NCBI GenBank assembly: GCA_900466875.1
Contig: UBNQ01000003.1
Coordinates: forward strand, 317,570 to 381,569
Source: Hyphomicrobiales bacterium
GTDB taxonomy: Bacteria; Pseudomonadota; Alphaproteobacteria; Rhizobiales; Rhizobiaceae
Length of the DNA: 64,000 bases
Reading direction: 5' to 3'
The translations under genes were made by a program, and so were the position numbers. Below the pieces are notes generated by a model. That model did no database searches. It was not told the DNA's origin and was given only the letters and a program-made list of their open reading frames with translations. The first letter of the stretch is position 1; the number at the start of each line of letters is the position of its first letter. Below are positions 56,851 through 64,000 of the stretch, piece after piece.

Positions 56851-56885
56851 TTCCGCAATCTGCCGGCGCAGGCCAGACGGCCGGT

Positions 56886-57218
56886 TTATGGGTCTACCGG
56901 CTCCACTTTTTCGGAAACCAGGATCGCTAGCAGGCCGGGAAGGCTGCACTCGATCTCTTCGCGTCGCAGACGGGCGGCACGGCTGTTTCCCCTGTCGACC
57001 TGGCTTATCAAACCTGCTTCCCGCAATACCCGGAAATGATGGGTCAGGGTCGCTTTCGAGACCGGGAACCCGAAGGACGCGCAGGTGCGCTCCGTCGCCA
57101 CCGGCGCCTGCGCCAGCTCGCGGATGACCTGCCGGCGCAGCGGATCGGCCAGCGCCGACAGGACGGAGCCGAGTTCGAGTGGTGTGCCGGAGGCGTTATC
57201 GGTATCGGACATCGTCAT
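56886..57218 (-). CDS. ArsR-type winged-helix regulator
   Basis: A 110-residue dimeric regulator. LSALADPLRRQVIRELAQAP, then FPVSKATLTHHFRVLREAGLI (recognition helix) and DRGNSRAARLRREEIE (wing). No Cys metal pair is visible, so it is of the non-metal ArsR group. Divergent from a quinol monooxygenase gene across a dyad that is the probable operator. ATG 57218 has no strong Shine-Dalgarno; a few residues upstream or downstream are possible. Confidence 0.85.
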   Translation of the reverse strand: MTMSDTDNASGTPLELGSVLSALADPLRRQVIRELAQAPVATERTCASFGFPVSKATLTHHFRVLREAGLISQVDRGNSRAARLRREEIECSLPGLLAILVSEKVEPVDP

Positions 57219-57238
57219 GAACCATAGGTAAGGTTTAC

Positions 57239-57266
57239 ATCGTACCTTTATCTCTGTAGGTACGAT
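57239..57266. promoter_or_regulatory. 9-bp dyad, candidate ArsR operator
   Basis: ATCGTACCT (57239-57247) and AGGTACGAT (57258-57266) are perfect arms 10 bases apart, midway between the divergent ArsR and quinol monooxygenase genes. Confidence 0.65.
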
Positions 57267-57292
57267 ACGTGTCATACCTAATGGAGATTGCC

Positions 57293-57637
57293 ATGTCGAG
57301 CAGCCTGTCCCTCCCCCTCACCGATCCCGACGAAAAAGCGCCTTTTGCCCTGGTGGGCGTCGCCCATGCCAGGCCGGACAAAGCCGATGCCCTTGAAGAA
57401 ATCCTTCTGTCGCTCGTTGCTCCCACGCGGCTGGAACAGGGCGCGCTCGATTATCATGTCCACCGGGACCGCGACGCCCGCAATCGCTTCGTCTTTTACG
57501 AAACCTGGGCAACGCGCGCCGATCTCGAGCGTCATCTTGAGCAGCCCTATATCGTCGACTTCCTCAGCCGGCGGATGGACTATCTCGCCGAAGACATGCA
57601 GGTCACCTGGCTGAGGATGGCCAGTCCCTTCGCGTAA
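57293..57637 (+). CDS. Putative quinol monooxygenase (ABM domain)
   Basis: A 114-residue antibiotic-biosynthesis monooxygenase fold (dimeric alpha-beta barrel): LVGVAHARPDKADALEEILLSLVAPTRLEQGALDYHVHRD and FVFYETWATRADLERHLEQPYIVDFL match YgiN-like proteins, which oxidise quinols without cofactor. ATG 57293 has GGAG six bases upstream. Divergent from its probable regulator; suggested role in quinone or electrophile stress. Confidence 0.88.
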   Translation: MSSSLSLPLTDPDEKAPFALVGVAHARPDKADALEEILLSLVAPTRLEQGALDYHVHRDRDARNRFVFYETWATRADLERHLEQPYIVDFLSRRMDYLAEDMQVTWLRMASPFA

Positions 57638-57666
57638 CACGCTGCGGCTCTCGGCATCACATAAAA

Positions 57667-57690
57667 CGACCTCGATCGTGTTCGAGGTCG
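57667..57690. repeat. 9-bp perfect inverted repeat before the secreted hydrolase gene
   Basis: CGACCTCGA (57667-57675) and TCGAGGTCG (57682-57690) with a 6-base loop, between the monooxygenase and hydrolase genes. No T tract. Confidence 0.5.
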
Positions 57691-57747
57691 AACACATGCC
57701 GATTCTTTCCCATCGATGGCCTCGTTCTCCAACAAACGAGGTCACCC

Positions 57748-58815
57748 ATGAGACTGACAGCACTTTTCCTCACCCTTTCACTCTGCACGGCCGCCACTGC
57801 GATAAACGCCGCCGAACCTGTCGGCGTCGAAAAGATCAGCGTCGTCACTCAGGATTATCTGCGGCCGCTCGCGGTCACCGTCTGGTATCCATCAAAGGGT
57901 GACGGGCAGGTGGCCGAGCACGATTACGACAGGATTTTTGAGCCAGGCTCCGCCGCGACAGATGCGACGATCCGCGAAGGCCGCTTTCCGCTCGTGCTTC
58001 TGTCCCACGGCTCCGGCTCGCGCGCCGAAGGCATGGGCTGGATCGCCGTCGAACTGGCCAAGGCGGGCTACATCGTCGCTGGCCCGAACCATCCCGGCAC
58101 GACCAGCGGCGATTCCACACCCGCGGCCACCCCAAAGATCTGGGAACGTGCACAGGATATTTCCACGCTCATCACGGCCCTGTCGCAGGACACACGCTGG
58201 GCCTCGTCGATCGATCCGGCCCGTATCGGCATTCTCGGCTTCTCTCTCGGCGGCTCGACGGCGATGGAACTGGCCGGCGCCCGCGGCGATCTTTCTGCCT
58301 ACATCCGTTATTGCGATGAAAATCCCGAGATGATGGATTGCACCTGGTTTGCCGGCGGACGCGGTTATGCCGGCGGCGAACGGGTGGATGTCGCCCCGCT
58401 CGACCTTCACACCATCGACAAGACCCGCTTCGAGCAGCAGAACCGCGACGCCCGCATCACCTCCGTCATCTCGGTAGATCCGGGCCTCGCCACCACATTC
58501 CAGAAGCAAAGCCTCAAGGCGATCGACATGCCGGTGACGCTCATCAATCTCGGTGGCCCCGGCCATGTGCCGATGGCCGTACTCTCCGATCAACTGGCGA
58601 AAGACATTCCCGGCGCATCCTATCTGCAGGTCGAGGGCGCCGATCACTTCAGCTTCCTGCCGGTCTGCAAGCCGGGTGCCGCAGACTTCCTCAAATCCGT
58701 CGGTGAACTCGATCCGATCTGCGAGGACACGCAGCGCCCGCGGGCAGACATCCATGCGGAACTCAGCCGCCTCATCGTCGAGGCTTTCGGCAAGACGCTA
58801 CAGGCCGGCAACTGA
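57748..58815 (+). CDS. Secreted alpha/beta hydrolase (PAF acetylhydrolase/dienelactone hydrolase-like)
   Basis: A 355-residue exported protein with a signal peptide (residues 1-21, cleavage near INA-AE). LVLLSHGSGSRAEGMGW gives the oxyanion loop, ARIGILGFSLGGSTAMELAG the nucleophile Ser, and EGADHFSFLP the catalytic His. Related proteins are lipases or esterases of the platelet-activating factor acetylhydrolase group. It is convergent with the GNAT gene; a 13-bp perfect hairpin sits between. Confidence 0.88.
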   Translation: MRLTALFLTLSLCTAATAINAAEPVGVEKISVVTQDYLRPLAVTVWYPSKGDGQVAEHDYDRIFEPGSAATDATIREGRFPLVLLSHGSGSRAEGMGWIAVELAKAGYIVAGPNHPGTTSGDSTPAATPKIWERAQDISTLITALSQDTRWASSIDPARIGILGFSLGGSTAMELAGARGDLSAYIRYCDENPEMMDCTWFAGGRGYAGGERVDVAPLDLHTIDKTRFEQQNRDARITSVISVDPGLATTFQKQSLKAIDMPVTLINLGGPGHVPMAVLSDQLAKDIPGASYLQVEGADHFSFLPVCKPGAADFLKSVGELDPICEDTQRPRADIHAELSRLIVEAFGKTLQAGN

Positions 58816-58821
58816 TCTCGC

Positions 58822-58852
58822 GACGGAGGGCCGGCACCACCGGCCCTCCGTC
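58822..58852. terminator. 13-bp hairpin between converging hydrolase and GNAT genes
   Basis: GACGGAGGGCCGG (58822-58834) and CCGGCCCTCCGTC (58840-58852) are perfect arms with a 5-base loop. It touches the GNAT stop codon (58851-58853). No T run. Confidence 0.7.
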
Positions 58853-59372
58853 ATCCGATCCGCTTGTAAAAGATCGTCGTGTCGCAGAACCCACCTTCAG
58901 GCCACAACGCGTAATCGGGAATGACGCCGACACGCTGCCAGCCGAAACGCGGATAGATGTTTTCCGCCTCACTGCCGGTCGCCGTGTCGAGAACCAGAAG
59001 CGTGCGGCCGCGGCGGGCGGCTTTTTCCTCCACCGCCGCCATCAGCTTGCGCGACAGGCCGAGCCCGCGAGCCGAGCGATGCACGAGAAGCTTCATCAGG
59101 TCGCCGCGATGCGGCTGGTTGGGCTTTGAGGCCAGCCCGACCTGCACCGTGCCGACCACCCGCCCGTCGACCTCCGCCACGCCCAGAATGATGCCGCCCT
59201 TGTCCACCTGATCGGCGATATCGTTCCAGTAAACCTCTCCATCCTTCACCTCGAACGGCAGCATGAAGCCCAGCGACGCTCCGCCGTTGATGCAATCGGA
59301 CAAGACCTCGCAAAGGTCATGAATTGCGGCACGCGCGCCTGTCGCGTCGAGAATGCGGATAGTGGCAGTCAT
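58851..59372 (-). CDS. GNAT family N-acetyltransferase
   Basis: A 173-residue acetyl-CoA-dependent acetyltransferase. KLLVHRSARGLGLSRKLMAAVE is the acetyl-CoA pyrophosphate loop (R/Q-x-x-G-x-G/A), and LLVLDTATGSEAENIYPRFGWQRVGVI the typical end. Substrate unknown. AGGGAA precedes ATG 59372. It lies 19 bases after the XRE-cupin gene on the same strand, so they form an operon; amine acetylation under that regulator is possible. Confidence 0.9.
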   Translation of the reverse strand: MTATIRILDATGARAAIHDLCEVLSDCINGGASLGFMLPFEVKDGEVYWNDIADQVDKGGIILGVAEVDGRVVGTVQVGLASKPNQPHRGDLMKLLVHRSARGLGLSRKLMAAVEEKAARRGRTLLVLDTATGSEAENIYPRFGWQRVGVIPDYALWPEGGFCDTTIFYKRIG

Positions 59373-59391
59373 GTCTGTTCCCTTTGTTCTT

Positions 59392-59967
59392 TCAGCGCCC
59401 ACGGTTCAGGATCACCGCGTAACGAGCCGGATTGTCGGACGGATTGTAGAAATCGAAGGCGTCGCCGATATCCATGAACAGGCAGTCGCCCGGCTGCAGC
59501 CGATACGTTGCGTCGGCAAACACCATGTCGAGCACGCCTTCGAACAGCCAGACATGCTGGGTCATCACCCGGCTTTCCTCGCGCGGCGGAAAACTCACCC
59601 TTGCCCCGGCCGGAAACTCCACCTCGACGATATCGACGGGGCTTTGCATGCCCGGCGGAGACACCGAACGGCGCAGATATCCGGTTGCCGGATCACGCCA
59701 CAGCCGCTGCTCTCCCCGCCGCGACAATGGCGAGAAGGACGTCTCTTCCGGCGCGAAAAAGGCCGACAGCGTCAGTCCCAGCCCTTCGCAAAGCCGCGCC
59801 AGAAGCGCCGCCGTGGGGCTTGCCTCTGCCCGTTCGATCCGCGAGATCATTGCGCGGCTGACGCCGGAGCGATCCGCCAGCTGATCGAGCGTCAGCCCGG
59901 CCGCGGCCCTCAAGGCTTTCAGTCGCTCGCCGATCGCGAGTTCCAGTTCCGCATCCGAATTTTCCAT
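59392..59967 (-). CDS. XRE-family regulator with cupin domain
   Basis: A 191-residue protein: an N-terminal helix-turn-helix (IGERLKALRAAAGLTLDQLADRSGVSRAMISRIERAEASP, residues ~12-51) and a C-terminal cupin beta-barrel (VEVEFPAGARVSFPP, QHVWLFEGVLDMVF, LQPGDCLFMDIGDAFDFYN) that senses a small ligand. This layout (PuuR/SutR-like) often controls amine or sulfur metabolism. It is divergent from the MFS gene and upstream of GNAT, so it may regulate both. Confidence 0.92.
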   Translation of the reverse strand: MENSDAELELAIGERLKALRAAAGLTLDQLADRSGVSRAMISRIERAEASPTAALLARLCEGLGLTLSAFFAPEETSFSPLSRRGEQRLWRDPATGYLRRSVSPPGMQSPVDIVEVEFPAGARVSFPPREESRVMTQHVWLFEGVLDMVFADATYRLQPGDCLFMDIGDAFDFYNPSDNPARYAVILNRGR

Positions 59968-60124
59968 TATCAGAGATTTTCATTCCCTGATCGTGGAGTC
60001 AATCATTTGATCGGCCTGTCGGAAAATTCGCCGCGGTGGCGTTTGTGCGATAGCAAGCACACCGCCCGATAGGATAAGCAGGCTGACAGGTGGCTCGAGA
60101 AGCAGCGGCTTTCGGAGATTTTGC

Positions 60125-61402
60125 ATGACGGCTCAGGCGCAGGTCAGAGTTTCTCCCCTCTCCATCGCGAGCATCATCCTTTCGATGACGATCGCCGCCA
60201 TCGGCAGCGGCATCATGGCCACCTATGTGCCTTTCGTGCTGACCCAAAGCGGCGAGACCTGGGCCGCGCGCCTTGCCGTGCCGGCGCTCGCCTTTGGCGG
60301 CCTGCTCGGCTGCGTGCTTGCCGGACCGCTGATCCGCCGTGTCGGCCACGCCCGGCTGTTTGCCTGCTCCATGTCGATCGTCATCATTGGCGCAGTGCTC
60401 GTCGCGGCCGACCTTCCGGCCGCATGGTGGATATTCGCGCGCGCGCTTTATGGTGCGGCATCGAACGTCAATTTCATCATCGCCCAGAGCTGGCTCAACC
60501 ATGCCGCCTCCAACGAATGGCGCGGACGGGCGATGTCCTTCTTCTACATGGCCTTCGTGCTTGCGCTCGGCGGTGGCGCATGGCTGTTCGGCCAGGTGCC
60601 GACCGACAGCAATCTTGCGCCGCTCATCGTCATCTTCGTCACCGCGCTCTCCATCATCCCGATCGGGCTCACCCGCCTGCCCAACCCGCCGGCGCCGGCC
60701 AGCGTCAGCGTCGACATCAGGATGGCGTGGAAGATCTCGCCCGTCGGCCTTGCCGGCGTTCTCGCATCCGGCGGCCTTTCCATGGTCGTGCAGGGTTTTA
60801 CCCCGATCTACGCGACGCTGAACGGCGTCTCCCAGGGAGAGGTGGCCTTGCTGATGCTGGTCATGCAGACCGGTCTCCTGTTCATCCAGTATCCGCTCGG
60901 CATGATTTCCGATCGCATCGATCGCCGCGTCATCCTGCTCTTCACCTGCGGCCTGATCGTCATTTCGGGCGTCGCCGCGCTGATGGTGTCGTTCACCACC
61001 TTCATCCTGCTGATGATCGTCTTCCTCGTCTTCGGCGGGGCGGTGGAAACCGTCTATTCCGTCGCCAACGCGCATGCCAACGACCGCGCCGATCCGGGCG
61101 ATTTCGTGCCGCTCTCCTCGACGCTGCTCGTCGCATGGTCGACGGCAGCGACGATCGTGCCGCTCGTCATCACCTTCCTCGCGCCGGTCACCGGCCAGCA
61201 GACCTTCATCTACGCGATCATTCTGGTGGCGATTGCCTATGGCGTCTTCGTCGCCCAACGCCTGAAGGAACGCGGACGGGCACCGGAAGAGGAGCGCGAA
61301 AGCCACGAGGTCCGAAGCGCCCAGATGCCGAATGCGGCGATCATTACCGAACCGGGGGCCGCGATCGCACAAGCGGAGGCGGCGCAGGCGCGCGACGCCT
61401 GA
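60125..61402 (+). CDS. MFS transporter (YcaD-like)
   Basis: A 425-residue transporter with 12 helices and a C-terminal cytosolic tail of about 45 residues (KERGRAPEEERESHEV, then Ala-rich). VPALAFGGLLGCVLAGPLIRRVGHARLFACS is the motif A region, and NFIIAQSWLNHAASNEWRGRAMS is typical of the YcaD group. Substrate unknown. It stands divergent from the XRE-cupin gene across 157 bases. Confidence 0.88.
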   Translation: MTAQAQVRVSPLSIASIILSMTIAAIGSGIMATYVPFVLTQSGETWAARLAVPALAFGGLLGCVLAGPLIRRVGHARLFACSMSIVIIGAVLVAADLPAAWWIFARALYGAASNVNFIIAQSWLNHAASNEWRGRAMSFFYMAFVLALGGGAWLFGQVPTDSNLAPLIVIFVTALSIIPIGLTRLPNPPAPASVSVDIRMAWKISPVGLAGVLASGGLSMVVQGFTPIYATLNGVSQGEVALLMLVMQTGLLFIQYPLGMISDRIDRRVILLFTCGLIVISGVAALMVSFTTFILLMIVFLVFGGAVETVYSVANAHANDRADPGDFVPLSSTLLVAWSTAATIVPLVITFLAPVTGQQTFIYAIILVAIAYGVFVAQRLKERGRAPEEERESHEVRSAQMPNAAIITEPGAAIAQAEAAQARDA

Positions 61403-61495
61403 CCGTTTCCCGGCGGCAAAATCGCGATAACATCCTCAACAAACCCTTATCTTTCCGCTTTGCGACGGCAAGCGGCGCTGATATATGCGCGAACC

Positions 61496-63319
<1,824 letters not shown>

Positions 63320-63369
63320 GGGCAGAAGCAGGCGCTTCAGCAAGCCTGCAATGACCACCGTCTCACGGC

Positions 63370-63397
63370 AAACGCCGCCCTAACGGGCGGCGTTTTA
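63370..63397. terminator. Bidirectional terminator of lepA and the converging gene
   Basis: A perfect 11-bp stem AAACGCCGCCC/GGGCGGCGTTT (63370-63380, 63385-63395) with a TAAC loop and T run. Confidence 0.88.
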
Positions 63398-63417
63398 CGT
63401 TCTGCAAAACGCAGACT

Positions 63418-63981
63418 TCACTCGGCCGCCACCCTGACGGCCGTGCGGGCACGCGCCTTGCGGGCGATGCTTTCGGCGAAAAGCGGGGTTTCGCGGTGGT
63501 TATGGTCGCCGCCGGCGGACTGGCGGGCGGCGGCGGCCTCGTCGAATGTCTGGCCGTGCCTGGCGATAAATTCCATGAACACATCCGTCGGATGGCAGGT
63601 GACGCGGTTGGTGTAGCGGGTGCGATTGCCGTTGATCGCTTCGGCGATCAGTTCCCAGATGACGTTGACCTGGGTGCGTTCGCCGGTCGGCGTGAACACG
63701 TCCGAGATCGAGTTCATCCGGCAATAGGAGGGCGTTGCTTCGTCGGCTACATAATGTTGGACGACCAGGCCCGTGCCGATCATCTCGACATTGATCGACA
63801 TGCGGCGGCCGTCATCGGTCACGGTCGAGCCGGCGGCGATATGGTCGGGCGGGCAGCAGCGCTGATACTCGGCCTCCGGCAGATTGAAAAGCCAGTCGGC
63901 AATATCGATGTCCGCAAGCGGAATATCGATGTCGTGGGAATAGGCGGATTGGGACAGGAGCTTGTCGGTCAGAACTATCAT
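63418..63981 (-). CDS. Unrecognised protein (187 aa)
   Basis: A 187-residue soluble protein. Visible features are an acidic N-terminus (YSHDIDIPLADIDIADWLFNLPEAEYQRCCP), a middle region (MSINVEMIGTGLVVQHYVADEATPSYCRMNS, VNVIWELIAEAINGNRTRYTNRVTC), and a basic C-terminal tail (IARKARARTAVRVAAE). I recognise no domain and give no function. AGGA lies 8 bases before ATG 63981. The window ends 19 bases upstream, so its promoter is not visible. It is convergent with lepA. Confidence 0.75.
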   Translation of the reverse strand: MIVLTDKLLSQSAYSHDIDIPLADIDIADWLFNLPEAEYQRCCPPDHIAAGSTVTDDGRRMSINVEMIGTGLVVQHYVADEATPSYCRMNSISDVFTPTGERTQVNVIWELIAEAINGNRTRYTNRVTCHPTDVFMEFIARHGQTFDEAAAARQSAGGDHNHRETPLFAESIARKARARTAVRVAAE

Positions 63982-64000
63982 CGTCGCTTCCTTCAATCTG

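Overview
This window is a chromosomal segment of a high-GC alphaproteobacterium, almost certainly a member of the Rhizobiaceae (Rhizobium, Agrobacterium or Neorhizobium type). The evidence is the rhizobial phospholipid N-methyltransferase PmtA downstream of dnaN, a ferritin-VIT1 fusion (MbfA) behind a perfect iron-control-element palindrome, the imelysin/di-heme/imelysin/DUF1513 iron operon, an rpsU with a TTG start, and a dispersed mosaic repeat of the kind known from rhizobia. I found no rRNA, tRNA, insertion sequence, integrase or CRISPR array. The genus is an inference.

Layout. 1-9.5 kb: the 3' part of dnaN, pmtA, a histidine-phosphatase protein and pyrF on the plus strand, a secreted beta-helix protein on the minus strand, then a DUF1330 protein, an NDUFA9-like reductase, a 50-residue secreted peptide, a GST, queG with an overlapping SDR gene, and rlpA. 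9.6-16.1 kb: an RsmB-type RNA methyltransferase and the four-gene periplasmic imelysin operon. 16.1-29.5 kb: TspO, a thioesterase, a nucleosidase, guaA, a vapBC-like toxin-antitoxin pair whose toxin frame runs into yqaA, DNA repair (ogt), RNA/tRNA enzymes (2'-5' ligase family, ybaK), an M29 aminopeptidase, an EEP-family nuclease, an orphan ParA-like ATPase, xseA and an orphan protein resembling the gene-transfer-agent spike base. 29.5-33 kb: a surface-glycosylation group (GT-C-like membrane protein, GT2, GtrA).

33-39.3 kb: sugar or carbonyl metabolism (a Gfo/Idh/MocA oxidoreductase and three aldo/keto reductases), an NTF2-like protein, an M15-like peptidase, and a MarR/tautomerase pair sharing an operator. 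39.3-45.3 kb: the minus-strand translation block infC-rpmI-rplT, a kinase-like gene, pheS-pheT. 45.4-49.7 kb: a hydrolase, a transglutaminase-like peptidase, a HisKA_2 sensor kinase and mbfA. 49.9-53.2 kb: two paralogous TRAP-type binding proteins without permease genes, rpsU and a small charged protein. 53.2-64 kb: three MFS transporters with TetR, ArsR and XRE-cupin regulators, a quinol monooxygenase, a secreted hydrolase, a GNAT, lepA and an unrecognised minus-strand protein.

Most genes are ordinary core genes. The points of interest are regulatory DNA and small genes: several perfect dyads beside regulators (MarR, TetR, ArsR), a promoter-proximal ICE, a UUCG hairpin that could hide a ribosome-binding site in the imelysin operon, three copies of one repeat that all lie between converging genes, five small proteins, and the run-on VapC frame. 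I see no clear-cut new multi-gene system. The imelysin operon, with one intact and one degenerate imelysin, is the nearest candidate.
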